From positions 5,704,001 through 5,768,000 of the forward strand of contig NZ_CP150276.1 of the NCBI RefSeq assembly GCF_037977235.1: DNA of 64,000 nt, read 5' to 3'. This DNA is from Paenibacillus sp. FSL K6-0276 (GTDB lineage Bacteria; Bacillota; Bacilli; Paenibacillales; Paenibacillaceae). Positions within the stretch are counted from its first letter, which is position 1, and each line of letters starts with the position of its first letter. The notes beneath the pieces were generated by a model. That model searched no databases, was not told the DNA's origin, and saw only the letters and a list, made by a program, of their open reading frames with translations. Below, in pieces: positions 8,618-17,075 of this stretch. The position numbers and the translations under genes were made by a program.

Positions 8618-10336
8618 TTGTTCCCCGTCAACGCGGGCCATAACCTGTTTGGATAGTGTAGCTACCTTGTCTTTGGCATTCTGCAAGGATTCACCCACAA
8701 CCGCAAAATAAACTTTAATCTTTGGTTCTGTACCGGAAGGACGCAGGCAGAACCAAGATCCGTCAGCCAACAAATATTTCAATACATTTTCCTTCGGCAG
8801 ACCGTTCAACCCTAGTGAATAATCCAGAACCTCTGTAACGGCAGATCCCGCAATTTCTTGCGGTGCATTAGTACGCCAATCATTCATGATACCTTGAATT
8901 TGCGCAACGCCATCCTTGCCCTTCAGCGTACGGGACTCCAGGCTTTCCAAGAAGTATCCAAATTGCTCGTACAACTCCTGAAGAACATCATATAAAGTTT
9001 TACCTTGAGCTTTGTAATAGGCACCTGCTTCAGCGATCAGCATAGCAGCAAGAACGGCATCCTTATCACGAGCATAGTTGCCTGCAAGATAACCATAGCT
9101 TTCTTCATAACCGAAAAGATATGTGTAATCTCCGGATTGTTCAAATTGAGTCATTTTTTCCCCAATATATTTGAAGCCTGTTAGCGTATTAAATACAGTT
9201 GCACCATAATGAGAGGCTACAGCTGCCCCCATCTCGCTCGTCACGATAGTCTTTACAACTGCACCATTGCTAGGCAACTTCCCTTGTTCCTGTAAACGGC
9301 TCAAATAGTAATGAATCATCAGAGCTCCGGATTGATTGCCGGATAGAACAACAAACTTTCCTTCATTGTCGCGAACTACAGCACCCATACGGTCTGCATC
9401 GGGATCCGTACCAATCAACAAGTCAGCACTCAGCTCTTCGCCCAGCTTAATAGCCAGTGTAAAAGCTTCACGTTCTTCTGGGTTCGGCGATTTTACAGTG
9501 GAGAATTCGGAATCCGGTTGCTCTTGCTCAGGTACAACATGCACCTGTGTAAAACCAATTCTCTCAAGCACACGACGAACTGGCAGGTTACCAGTACCAT
9601 GTAGCGGGGTGTATACGATTTTGAAGTCCTTTCCAAGCGTAGAAGCAATCTCTTCACTTGCAAGGCTAACCGCAGCGACGGTATCGGTAAACGCTTCGTC
9701 ATCTTTCTCCCCAAGCCAGTGCAGCAGTCCTTGAGCTTCAGCTTCTTCTTGAGAAATCCGTTTTACACCATCAAAAGTGTCAACCTCTAGTATGTAGGAA
9801 ATGACCTTTTCGGCTTCGTGAGGTACAAGCTGTCCACCTTCAGAATTATAAACTTTATAACCGTTATATTCGGGCGGATTATGACTTGCAGTAATAACAA
9901 TACCGCCAGTCGCTTTCAAATGACGTACGCTGAACGACAGTTGCGGTGTTGAACGCAGAGAAGTGAATAAATGAGCCTCAATGCCATTAGCAGCTAATAC
10001 AAGAGCAGCCTCAAGTGTGAATTCAGGCGAGAAACGGCGGGAGTCATGAGCGATAACAACAGAAGGTCTGCCCTCTCCAGTATGCTTCTCCAGAATAAAA
10101 TTAGCGAAGCCTTGTGTAGCTCTACCTACAGTATAACGATTGATACGATTACTACCTGCACCAATTACACCGCGTAGACCACCTGTACCGAATTCTAGAT
10201 CTCTATAAAATCGTTCCTCGAGCTCCTGTGGCTCGTTCTCCAGAGCGCGCAGCTCCACCTTCGTAGACTCATCAACAGAGGCGTTCTCCAACCAACGAGA
10301 TAAGGTTTCTGCCGCTTGTGGGCTTAATTGAGTCAT
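8615..10336 (-). CDS. pgcA: Alpha-phosphoglucomutase / phosphomannomutase
   Basis: 573 residues, a full-length member of the alpha-D-phosphohexomutase superfamily close to B. subtilis PgcA. It interconverts glucose-6-phosphate and glucose-1-phosphate, feeding UDP-glucose and wall or lipid glycans. The phosphoserine loop TASHNPP (Ser151), the magnesium loop GTDPDADR (310-317), the sugar-binding GYEESYGY segment and the C-terminal phosphate-binding RPSGTEPKIK are all visible. The ATG at 10336 follows AAGGAG. It is upstream of DUF5693-csaB-tagA-tagO on the same strand, separated by a family A repeat. Phosphomannomutase activity is also possible. Confidence 0.93.
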   Translation of the reverse strand: MTQLSPQAAETLSRWLENASVDESTKVELRALENEPQELEERFYRDLEFGTGGLRGVIGAGSNRINRYTVGRATQGFANFILEKHTGEGRPSVVIAHDSRRFSPEFTLEAALVLAANGIEAHLFTSLRSTPQLSFSVRHLKATGGIVITASHNPPEYNGYKVYNSEGGQLVPHEAEKVISYILEVDTFDGVKRISQEEAEAQGLLHWLGEKDDEAFTDTVAAVSLASEEIASTLGKDFKIVYTPLHGTGNLPVRRVLERIGFTQVHVVPEQEQPDSEFSTVKSPNPEEREAFTLAIKLGEELSADLLIGTDPDADRMGAVVRDNEGKFVVLSGNQSGALMIHYYLSRLQEQGKLPSNGAVVKTIVTSEMGAAVASHYGATVFNTLTGFKYIGEKMTQFEQSGDYTYLFGYEESYGYLAGNYARDKDAVLAAMLIAEAGAYYKAQGKTLYDVLQELYEQFGYFLESLESRTLKGKDGVAQIQGIMNDWRTNAPQEIAGSAVTEVLDYSLGLNGLPKENVLKYLLADGSWFCLRPSGTEPKIKVYFAVVGESLQNAKDKVATLSKQVMARVDGEQ

Positions 10337-10377
10337 TTAGAATCTCTCCTTCTCCATATATAATATATAATTTACAT

Positions 10378-10474
10378 AAGAAGAAACGACGTCGTCGTCT
10401 TAATAAAGGCGATAACCGTTTCTCGAAAAATATAAGGATAAAGTATTGTGTGAAACTTATACTTTCTTATATTT
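10378..10474. repeat. Family A double-hairpin repeat
   Basis: Module 1 pairs AGAAACG with CGTTTCT around a second GTCGTC/GGCGAT stem. Module 2 has an AAATATAAG/CTTATATTT outer stem and an AAAGTAT/ATACTTT inner stem around a GTGTGAAACTT loop. It fills the gap between fabZ and pgcA. Confidence 0.85.
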
Positions 10475-10482
10475 AATTAGTA

Positions 10483-10905
10483 TTAGCTCAGAGCAAACAT
10501 AATTTCCCCAGAGGCTACAACTTTCCCCTCAACTGATGCAGTAGCTTGCCCTTTTCCGATACTGCCCTTTAGGCGAGTAATCTCCACTTCAAGAGTGAGC
10601 GTATCTCCCGGTACAACTTGACCACGGAAACGGAATCCGTCCAGCCCAGCTAAAAAGCCAATTCTGCCGCGATTCGCCTCTACCCCCAGAATAGCAACCG
10701 CACCTACTTGCGCAAGAGCTTCTGTAATCAGTACACCCGGCATTACCGGATAACCTGGAAAATGGCCCGCGAAGAAAGGTTCATTGATCGTTACATTTTT
10801 GATGCCAACAGCTCGTTTACCCATTTCAATCTCGGTGATTTTGTCCACCAGCAGAAATGGAGGCCGATGGGGGATGATTTCTTGAATTTGGTTGATATCC
10901 AACAT
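10483..10905 (-). CDS. fabZ: 3-hydroxyacyl-ACP dehydratase FabZ
   Basis: 140 residues, the normal size of this hotdog-fold enzyme. It dehydrates beta-hydroxyacyl-ACP in type II fatty acid elongation. The signature HFPGYPVMPGVLITEALAQ carries catalytic His48 and Glu62, and the N-terminal IPHRPPFLLVD is typical. AAAGGAG lies about 10 nt before the ATG at 10905. As in B. subtilis (ywpB) it lies in the mbl-flhO-flhP neighbourhood. A terminator upstream separates it from the EpuA-like gene. Confidence 0.97.
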   Translation of the reverse strand: MLDINQIQEIIPHRPPFLLVDKITEIEMGKRAVGIKNVTINEPFFAGHFPGYPVMPGVLITEALAQVGAVAILGVEANRGRIGFLAGLDGFRFRGQVVPGDTLTLEVEITRLKGSIGKGQATASVEGKVVASGEIMFALS

Positions 10906-11112
10906 TATGACAAAACTCCTTTCGGATGTTACTTCATTTATTCTTCGCCGAACTGCATAAATTTAGGCAGCTTCGGTAAAAACTATATTTATCCTTCACC
11001 ACCTGCAGACGTGGAGGTTGAGATAAGGGGCTTTCTCCACCGGATGCGGCAGCATGGCGGAGAGGGCCCTTTTTGCTGCCCGAGGCCCCCCACCATTATA
11101 CATTTATCCGTA

Positions 11113-11146
11113 TAAAAAAGAAAACTCCCTTATACAACAAGGGAGT
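11113..11146 (-). terminator. Terminator after the flhO-flhP-epuA genes
   Basis: ACTCCCTT (11124-11131) pairs with AAGGGAGT (11139-11146) around a 7-nt loop. On the minus strand the stem is followed by TTTCTTTTTTA. The remaining stretch to fabZ (10906-11112) is GC-rich around 11030-11095, and I see no gene in it. Confidence 0.85.
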
Positions 11147-11163
11147 CGTTAGATCATCTTCAA

Positions 11164-11388
11164 TTATGGAGCAAAAACCAAATCATATACATGTTTCCAC
11201 GTGCTCCATTGTAGAACCTCGCTAAACTCTTTCTTGCCAAGGACGACGTAACCGACGGCCAGCCCGCCTCCAAGTGCAGCTACGAGAAGCAAGGGAATAA
11301 GAACCCACTGGATAAGTGTCCACTTGGATACTCCTCGCCGCAACGGCTCTTTCTTGTCTTCCGATTTTACCTTTTCCTGACGTTCCAT
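11164..11388 (-). CDS. EpuA-like small membrane protein
   Basis: 74 residues: a charged N-terminus (KVKSEDKKEPLRRG), one transmembrane helix (WVLIPLLLVAALGGGLAVGYVVLG) and a conserved-looking C-terminal tail STWKHVYDLVF. This pattern matches the EpuA family, often named 'DNA-directed RNA polymerase subunit beta' in databases without evidence of polymerase function. It starts 11 nt after the flhP stop on the same strand and a terminator follows, so it is the last gene of the flhO-flhP unit. Molecular role unknown. Confidence 0.7.
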   Translation of the reverse strand: MERQEKVKSEDKKEPLRRGVSKWTLIQWVLIPLLLVAALGGGLAVGYVVLGKKEFSEVLQWSTWKHVYDLVFAP

Positions 11389-11398
11389 TCCTTCACCT

Positions 11399-12220
11399 CT
11401 ACCCGCGCATGTTATTGGCCAGACCTAGCATCTGATCACTGGAAGAAAGCGCCCGAGCTGCGAGTTGATACGTACGTTGAATCTGCATCATTTCTGTCAT
11501 TTCTGTGGTCATATCGACATTCGACTGCTCTAGCCACCCTGAGCGCACTCCGATTCCAGATGCCTCACCTGCCGCTCTTTGTACAAAAGCTTGCCCTGCT
11601 GTAACTCCATCGGCAAGCATATAGAAATTCCCGTCCACTGCCTTTAAAGAATTCTGTGTCTTAGGTTCTACAATCATTATTGTACCCGCTACAAGAACAG
11701 GAGCATTCTCCGTCTTCTTGGTTAACACACGGCCGGATTCATCGATAGCTGCATTCACACCCACAGGGACCGTTAAAGGATTACCTTCTGTATTCAGTAC
11801 AGGATTACCTGTATTATCTACAAGTACCATCTTCGTTGCATCCGCTACATCAGGAGTAAAATGAAAATCACCCTGACGTGTATAGGCCGTAGTGCCATTG
11901 ACCTGAACTCCAAAAAGCCCATTGCCTTGAAGTGCCAAATCCGTCGGATTACCTGTTTCTTTAAGCGGGCCTTCTTCCCAATTCGTTGTAATCGAAGGTA
12001 CATAAGTCCCAAATCCAATATTGAAACCTAAAGGTGTAGCGCGGCCCGGCTGATCATAATCATCCGATTGCTGCTGTACACGAGTCAGTACATCCTCAAA
12101 GGAACCTTGCTTGCTCTTATAACCGTTTGTATCCATATTAGCTAGATTATCCGCTAAAATATCAAGCCTCTGCTGAAGGCTGGACATGGAGACTGCTGCA
12201 CTAATCGTTGAGTTGTTCAT
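11399..12220 (-). CDS. flhP: Flagellar basal-body rod protein, FlgG-like (FlhP)
   Basis: 273 residues. The N-terminal rod motif (SSLQQRLDILADNLANMDTNGYK) and the C-terminal coiled-coil segment ending with the ALSSSDQMLGLANN motif are the hallmarks of axial rod/hook proteins of the FlgF/FlgG family. It forms part of the flagellar distal rod outside the membrane. AGGAGG precedes the ATG at 12220 by about 9 nt. In B. subtilis the paralogous pair flhO-flhP also follows mbl. A family B palindrome (12238-12255) occupies the 52-nt gap to flhO. Confidence 0.93.
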   Translation of the reverse strand: MNNSTISAAVSMSSLQQRLDILADNLANMDTNGYKSKQGSFEDVLTRVQQQSDDYDQPGRATPLGFNIGFGTYVPSITTNWEEGPLKETGNPTDLALQGNGLFGVQVNGTTAYTRQGDFHFTPDVADATKMVLVDNTGNPVLNTEGNPLTVPVGVNAAIDESGRVLTKKTENAPVLVAGTIMIVEPKTQNSLKAVDGNFYMLADGVTAGQAFVQRAAGEASGIGVRSGWLEQSNVDMTTEMTEMMQIQRTYQLAARALSSSDQMLGLANNMRG

Positions 12221-12237
12221 AGATCAAACCTCCTATA

Positions 12238-12262
12238 AGCTTTACCTGTAAAGCTCATTTCA
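12238..12262. repeat. Single family B palindrome
   Basis: AGCTTTACCTGTAAAGCT is a near-perfect palindrome followed by a CATTTCATAAGT tail, matching the unit tandemly repeated at 19641-19754 and 22311-22433. It lies between flhO and flhP. Confidence 0.7.
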
Positions 12263-12272
12263 TAAGTAGTGC

Positions 12273-13151
12273 CTATACCCTGCCAACTTCATTTACAGCC
12301 TTCTGTAAGCTGCTATCATAGTATTGAACGATCTTTTGGTTCGCTTCATAAGCCCGGTATGCAGCATTCAAATCTACAGTAACCTGAGTAGGATCAACAT
12401 TGGAGCCCTCTAAGTATCCTTGGCGCACCTGCATGTTATCGGTTGCATTGGAGTAACGAATGTCTGCCGCCGCTACATCATCAGCGTGAAACACACCATT
12501 ACCATCACGCACAAGTTCCTGCGGCTTTGTAACTACACTCACACCAATTCTGGTCCCAGTTGGAAGTCCTGTTACTGGACTCAGTACATTACCCTGCCCG
12601 TCCACTTTAAGGGTGTCCTGATTTCCTGTCAAGACAAGAGGCTTGCCAGTGGAATCAAGAACCTTGAAGCCTCCACTGCTCAATACTTCTCCCGTAGCTG
12701 CATTTACTGAGAAGCTTCCATTTCGGGTATATAAGTTATTGCCCTCAGCATCCTGAACGGTAAAGAAAGCCTGCGGACGGTAAATAACCTCACCCTTAGG
12801 ACTTACATATTTCCCTGAGCCATCAAAGGCTATATTCTGACCCGTCACGGGGTTCGCTACTTGCAAATCAGAAGATAAAGCAAAATCCATGGACTTGCCG
12901 CTCTCCCTCAAATCGCCCTGTAAATATTGAGATATCGACTGTTCAGCAAAAACCCCCGTATTGAGGCGTCCAACAGCCTTGGTGTTACCATTACTCATAG
13001 CTGAGATCAATACGTCTGGAAAAGCATGATTAACACTGTCAACCTGTTTATATCCCGTTGTATTTAAGTTAGCGATGTTCTGTGTTGCCGTATCGTGTCT
13101 ACGCTGCTGCGCAACCATACCTGCAGCGGCCGTATATAATCCTCTTATCAT
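12273..13151 (-). CDS. flhO: Flagellar hook-basal body protein, FlgF-like (FlhO)
   Basis: 292 residues with the N-terminal motif MIRGLYTAAAGMVAQQRR and the following NIANLNTTGYK, and the C-terminal VDLNAAYRAYEANQKIVQ helix, all diagnostic of the flagellar rod/hook family. It is a proximal or distal rod component exported by the flagellar type III apparatus. GGAAGGAG precedes the ATG at 13151. It follows mbl (48-nt gap) and precedes flhP, the same order as in Bacillus. Confidence 0.93.
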   Translation of the reverse strand: MIRGLYTAAAGMVAQQRRHDTATQNIANLNTTGYKQVDSVNHAFPDVLISAMSNGNTKAVGRLNTGVFAEQSISQYLQGDLRESGKSMDFALSSDLQVANPVTGQNIAFDGSGKYVSPKGEVIYRPQAFFTVQDAEGNNLYTRNGSFSVNAATGEVLSSGGFKVLDSTGKPLVLTGNQDTLKVDGQGNVLSPVTGLPTGTRIGVSVVTKPQELVRDGNGVFHADDVAAADIRYSNATDNMQVRQGYLEGSNVDPTQVTVDLNAAYRAYEANQKIVQYYDSSLQKAVNEVGRV

Positions 13152-13198
13152 GAAGGTAGTCTCCTTCCGAATCTAATGCTACCTTTTATATCGGTTGC

Positions 13199-14197
13199 TT
13201 AGAACTTTTTCTTAACGACCTTGTCCAAATTATCAAGCATAATCCCTGTTCCCTTTACTACACAGTGCATAGGGTCTTCCGCTACCCAGACAGGCACATG
13301 CAATTGTTCTGAGAGCAGCTCGTCCAATCCGTTAAGCAAAGCACCTCCACCAGTAAGAACAACACCCCGGTCAATGATGTCCGCAGACAATTCTGGTGGT
13401 GTACGCTCCAGTACCGATTTAGCCGCAGCCACAATGGAAGAAACCGGATCCCACAACGCTTCCTTTATCTCACCAGCCGTAATAGTGAGCGTCTGGGGAA
13501 GTCCGCTTACCATGTCCCGGCCACGAATACCCATTTCGGACTTCATCAAACCAGGACGAACCGTACCAATAGTAACCTTAATATCCTCTGCTGTTCGTTC
13601 ACCGATCAACAATTTATACTTTTGTTTAATATATCTTAAAATGGCCTCATCGAACTTGTCTCCTGCGACTTTAATCGAAGAAGCGGTAACGACGTCGCCC
13701 ATAGAAAGTACGGCTACATCCGTCGTTCCGCCACCGATATCGACGACCATGTTCCCACTTGGCTGATAAATATCCATTCCCGCTCCAATTGCAGCGGCCT
13801 TAGGTTCTTCTTCCATGAAAACTTCTTTAGCCCCACTGCGTTCCGCGGCTTCCCGTATCGACTTCTGTTCCACAGATGTAATATTTGTAGGGGCGCAAAT
13901 CAGAATACGGGGCCGTGAGTACCAGGTCCGACCGCCAACGCGGTCGATAAAATACTTCAGCATCATTTCCGTGATTTCAAAATCTGCAATGACACCATCC
14001 CGTAGAGGACGGATTGTTGTTATATTTCCAGGTGTACGTCCAACCATGCGACGTGCCTGTTCTCCCACCGCAAGGACTCTCTTCGTATCACTTTCAAGTG
14101 TGACCACGGAAGGTTCATCCAGAACGACTCCCCTTCCCTTAACATGTATGAGCACATTGGCCGTGCCGAGGTCGATTCCGATATCCTTGCTAAACAT
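13199..14197 (-). CDS. mbl: Rod-shape determining MreB homologue Mbl
   Basis: 332 residues, the full length of MreB-type actins. The N-terminal IGIDLGTANVLIHVKGRG (phosphate-1), VVDIGGGTTDVAVLS (phosphate-2) and LTGGGALLNGLDELL (adenosine) motifs are present. The protein polymerises under the membrane and directs lateral wall synthesis. Its position between spoIIID and flhO matches B. subtilis mbl rather than mreB. GGGGG precedes the ATG at 14197 by about 10 nt. Confidence 0.96.
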   Translation of the reverse strand: MFSKDIGIDLGTANVLIHVKGRGVVLDEPSVVTLESDTKRVLAVGEQARRMVGRTPGNITTIRPLRDGVIADFEITEMMLKYFIDRVGGRTWYSRPRILICAPTNITSVEQKSIREAAERSGAKEVFMEEEPKAAAIGAGMDIYQPSGNMVVDIGGGTTDVAVLSMGDVVTASSIKVAGDKFDEAILRYIKQKYKLLIGERTAEDIKVTIGTVRPGLMKSEMGIRGRDMVSGLPQTLTITAGEIKEALWDPVSSIVAAAKSVLERTPPELSADIIDRGVVLTGGGALLNGLDELLSEQLHVPVWVAEDPMHCVVKGTGIMLDNLDKVVKKKF

Positions 14198-14325
14198 AAT
14201 GAAAGAGCCCCCAAAGTGTTATTTTAATTGAAAAGCAGCAGTTAGTACTAAACTTAAAAATAACATACTTTAGGGGAAGTACACAATGTATTAAAGCTGA
14301 ATATTTCCTTAAATTTCCGAAAATC

Positions 14326-14613
14326 TCATGGCTTTGATGCTACAGCAACCTCACGCTTTTTCCCCGTCGTTTTTTTATATTTAATTTTTGTGGCTTCTCC
14401 CCCCCGAAGATGTCGGATGGATTTGTGATATTCAAGAATGTGCTTCACCTGATCGGCCAGATCAGGGTTGATCTCCGGCAGACGCTCAGTTAAGTCTTTG
14501 TGCACCGTGCTCTTTGAAACGCCAAATTCCTTGGCTATGGTCCGGACCGTATGCCTGGTTTCCACGATGCAGCGTCCGATTTTGATCGTACGTTCCTTGA
14601 TGTAATCGTGCAC
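14326..14613 (-). CDS. spoIIID: Sporulation transcription factor SpoIIID
   Basis: 95 residues from GTG 14613; the frame extends to 14628, but GGGAGG lies 8 nt before the GTG and known SpoIIID proteins begin at the equivalent HDYIKERT. Residues 20-45 are the helix-turn-helix TVRTIAKEFGVSKSTVHKDL, and a basic tail (KIKYKKTTGKKR) contributes to DNA binding in the family. It switches mother-cell transcription from the sigma-E to the sigma-K programme. An upstream CATATAAT (14647-14654) fits a sigma-E promoter. Confidence 0.96.
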   Translation of the reverse strand: MHDYIKERTIKIGRCIVETRHTVRTIAKEFGVSKSTVHKDLTERLPEINPDLADQVKHILEYHKSIRHLRGGEATKIKYKKTTGKKREVAVASKP

Positions 14614-14646
14614 GCTCCCGCCTCCCAACTGTGGATAGTTTGGTAC

Positions 14647-14673
14647 ATTATATGAGGGGCGGGCTTATATATT
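14647..14673 (-). promoter_or_regulatory. Candidate sigma-E promoter of spoIIID
   Basis: On the minus strand GAATATA is followed 13 nt later by CATATAAT, close to the sigma-E pattern (ATA ... CATACANT). spoIIID is a known sigma-E target in B. subtilis. Assigned by eye. Confidence 0.5.
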
Positions 14674-14748
14674 CGCGCTTTCAAGACATGACAAGCCTGG
14701 GAGGGCTCATTTTATTTAATGGACAACCCAAGAAGCCTTGTTATTAGC

Positions 14749-14843
14749 AAGAAGAAACGACCTTGGTCCTTTAAAAACAACAACCATTTCTCGTAGAAAA
14801 ATAAGGCTCTTTATAAGCATGCTGCTTACGAAGAGCCTTATTT
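14749..14843. repeat. Family A repeat, variant second hairpin
   Basis: Module 1 is AGAAACGACC ... CCATTTCTCG. Module 2 is a strong hairpin in which AAATAAGGCTCTT (14799-14811) pairs exactly with AAGAGCCTTATTT (14831-14843), with an inner TAAGCA/TGCTTA stem. It lies immediately left of a second copy. Confidence 0.8.
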
Positions 14844-14848
14844 ACACA

Positions 14849-14948
14849 CAAGCATAATCGCCTTCGGCGTCCTTATAAGGACGGTAAGTGTTTATGCGAG
14901 AAATATAAGACATAAAGTATGGTGTGAAACTTATACTTTCTTATATTT
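14849..14948. repeat. Family A repeat, subtype with CGCCTTCGG module
   Basis: Module 1 is the AAGCATAATCGCCTTCGG type with an internal perfect palindrome GTCCTTATAAGGAC and closing TTATGCGAG. Module 2 is the usual AAATATAAG ... AAAGTAT ... ATACTTTCTTATATTT. With the copy at 14749 and the spoIIQ terminator it fills the 373-nt spoIIQ-spoIIID gap; the rest of that gap holds the spoIIID promoter. Confidence 0.85.
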
Positions 14949-14949
14949 C

Positions 14950-14974
14950 AAAAACAGGGGGCTTTCGCCCCCTG
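14950..14974 (-). terminator. Terminator of spoIIQ
   Basis: CAGGGGGC (14955-14962) pairs with GCCCCCTG (14967-14974) around TTTC. The minus-strand tail is TTTTTG. Confidence 0.85.
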
Positions 14975-14986
14975 CTATAGATATTC

Positions 14987-15727
14987 TTATCGCCCTGGCA
15001 GTAACTCTGATGGATTAACTACTTTGCCATCCTTATACACTTCAAAGTGTACATGATTGCCAAGGTTCTTCTCGATTTCACTACGGCCTGCTGTTGCAAG
15101 AGTATCCCCTTGCTTCACAACATCGCCTTGTTTAACTTTCGTGTCGCCAAGACTTTGGTACACGGTCTTCATATTACCTTGATGGGTAATCTCAATCACC
15201 TTACCTAACACCGCAACATCTTCCACTCTGGTCACTTCACCGCTAAGCGCTGCTTTGACGTCGAACGTATTGTTGTCTTCACGGGCAAGATCGATACCGA
15301 CATTAGGAATAAATTTGTCGTTATACTGCACCATGGCGGCAACGTGATTGTCCTCTGTACCATTCTCATCATAGTACGGCTTGACTACTTCTACTTCACT
15401 TGGATTGGCTACTGGCCAAACCAAGCTTTCCGCTGAAGCAAGAACCTCAAGGGCATCTGGATTACTGTTTGCAGTACCAGCTTCTTTAGTCGAAGCTCCT
15501 ACTTGCTTCGATGTGGCGGCGGTGTCCTGGCCCAGCGGCTTTTGGCCGGCATCCTGATAGACCCACACCAAGGTTAGTATAATTGCCGCTGCCGCCGTGT
15601 AGACTGCTGGGAATACCCAACGTTTAGATAACATCTTGCTCCATGAAGAAGGTTTAGCACCTAAATCTCCCTGCGATTTTTTGAGAGATTCATCATGGTT
15701 TGTTTTGTTTTTGTCTTGTTCATTCAT
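14987..15727 (-). CDS. spoIIQ: SpoIIQ-like stage II sporulation protein, M23/LytM domain
   Basis: 246 residues: a cytoplasmic Lys-rich start, a transmembrane helix (about 34-55), a low-complexity linker, and a C-terminal LytM domain (about 130-243). SpoIIQ in the forespore membrane pairs with SpoIIIAH to bridge both membranes during engulfment. The final HVHFEV metal motif is present, but the first zinc ligand His of the canonical HxGxD is replaced (PNVGIDLA), so peptidase activity is doubtful, as in B. subtilis SpoIIQ. AGGTGAT precedes the ATG. A sigma-F-like promoter lies just upstream. It sits between spoIID and spoIIID as in Bacillus. Confidence 0.9.
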   Translation of the reverse strand: MNEQDKNKTNHDESLKKSQGDLGAKPSSWSKMLSKRWVFPAVYTAAAAIILTLVWVYQDAGQKPLGQDTAATSKQVGASTKEAGTANSNPDALEVLASAESLVWPVANPSEVEVVKPYYDENGTEDNHVAAMVQYNDKFIPNVGIDLAREDNNTFDVKAALSGEVTRVEDVAVLGKVIEITHQGNMKTVYQSLGDTKVKQGDVVKQGDTLATAGRSEIEKNLGNHVHFEVYKDGKVVNPSELLPGR

Positions 15728-15748
15728 ATGGTTATCACCTCAGTAACC

Positions 15749-15776
15749 AGTGTTACCGGGCTTCTCTCTTTTATAC
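15749..15776 (-). promoter_or_regulatory. Candidate sigma-F promoter of spoIIQ
   Basis: Minus-strand GTATA (15776-15772), a 14-nt spacer, then GGTAACACT (15757-15749), which fits the sigma-F -10 pattern GGNNANANT exactly. It lies about 22 nt before the ATG. spoIIQ is a known sigma-F gene. Confidence 0.6.
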
Positions 15777-15788
15777 GTATCTTTCAAG

Positions 15789-16940
15789 TTATTTTTTCAG
15801 AAGAGTTGAGATTTGCGTAAAAGAGATACCACTGTAATAGTGTTTGAGAATTTGCGTAGCTGTTCCGCCTTCTTTCGCCATCCCATTCGCTCCCCACTGA
15901 CTCATCCCCACACCATGCCCGTTCCCGAAGGTGGTTATTAGGATTTTATTACCCTTTCGACCCCAACTGAATTGGCTGGAACGTAACCCTAGCTTCTCTC
16001 GCACTTCCCTTCCAGTAAAGATAGTGCCTCCAATAGAGATTTCCTTAATCCGGTGTCCAGTGGTGAGAGACAACACTTCTACCGGTAATCTAGAGGAAGT
16101 AGATATCTTCTTTGTCGTGACTGAATTAGTAGTTTCTTTTGAAGCAGGGATTACTCTGTCGTTTAGCCCAAGTCTAGTAAGTATTTCCGAAATGGTGAAG
16201 GTATTAGTCACCGCATAGTTTGGGGTAATCTCTTTCTCCCAAGGACTCGAAACACTGCGCAGATAGGGAATCGCCGCATTCCAGTATTCTTCTGAATTCT
16301 CCGTATATCCTCCACTGGAGGCAAAAAAGGAGGCCGTAATCGGCTGTCCTTTATAGGTCATGATGACACCGCGCGTCTCAAGGACCGCGCGCTGAAGCTT
16401 TGCAAGGTCGGCGCTTCTTCCGCCGAGCTTCCATTTCCGTTCCAGCGTGTCCTTAGATACGTAAGCCTGATGGCTTACCGTATCTGTTACATCCGCCCCC
16501 GGAACGGGGACGCCGCTTCTGTCGCCAGCCAGCAGACGGCGAAGGATAAAGGTGCGGGCCGCTACGGCCTGCGCTTTGAGCGCTTCAAGCTCAAAGCTGG
16601 CCGGCATCTCGGCCGCAAGCACGCCGCTGACGTAGTCCTCCAGCGGCAACGTCTCTATTTGTCCGCTGCGCGACAAATAGACAGAGACCTTCGGCTGCGG
16701 CGCTTCCTGCGCAGCCGCCTCCGGCTCCGCCGGTGCGGCCGGTGAGGCCGTAACCGTCGGCACAGCCGGAGGCGCCGGTTGTCCCCGGTGCAGCGGGACA
16801 ACCACCAGTGGAATCAGCAGCGCCGCCAGGATAGGCGCTGCGAGCCAGGCGACGGGACCGAGTCGCCTGAGCCGGGGAGCAAGGGGACGCGAGTGCCAGC
16901 GCGTTGACTTGTTACGTCGTAAGTAGTGGAAATCTTTCAT
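15789..16940 (-). CDS. spoIID: Stage II sporulation protein D (peptidoglycan lytic transglycosylase)
   Basis: 383 residues. The Arg-rich cytoplasmic start is followed by one transmembrane helix (WLAAPILAALLIPLVVV), a Pro/Ala-rich linker, and the SpoIID domain. The domain holds LEDYVSGVLAAEMPASFELEALKAQAVAARTF, with the conserved catalytic Glu in AAEMP, and the C-terminal GHGVGMSQWGANGMA motif. It cleaves glycan strands during engulfment with SpoIIM and SpoIIP. GGAAGGAG precedes the ATG at 16940. The first third (about 16380-16900) is strikingly GC-rich and Ala/Pro-rich compared with the rest of the gene. Confidence 0.95.
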   Translation of the reverse strand: MKDFHYLRRNKSTRWHSRPLAPRLRRLGPVAWLAAPILAALLIPLVVVPLHRGQPAPPAVPTVTASPAAPAEPEAAAQEAPQPKVSVYLSRSGQIETLPLEDYVSGVLAAEMPASFELEALKAQAVAARTFILRRLLAGDRSGVPVPGADVTDTVSHQAYVSKDTLERKWKLGGRSADLAKLQRAVLETRGVIMTYKGQPITASFFASSGGYTENSEEYWNAAIPYLRSVSSPWEKEITPNYAVTNTFTISEILTRLGLNDRVIPASKETTNSVTTKKISTSSRLPVEVLSLTTGHRIKEISIGGTIFTGREVREKLGLRSSQFSWGRKGNKILITTFGNGHGVGMSQWGANGMAKEGGTATQILKHYYSGISFTQISTLLKK

Positions 16941-17075
16941 CTCTATGGCTCCTTCCGTGAGTCACTGTTGATTCTTATAGATATGAATTTCCGGCAACTA
17001 CTAGAACAATATTTGAGAGAAAGAGAGTTCCTTTCTTGTATCTATCACTATGCCCCGAGTTAAAGAATTGCACAC

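Noticed and set aside
10708..11115. 135-codon plus-strand frame across fabZ and its leader
   Set aside because: It is the antisense of fabZ plus intergenic DNA, with no ribosome site.
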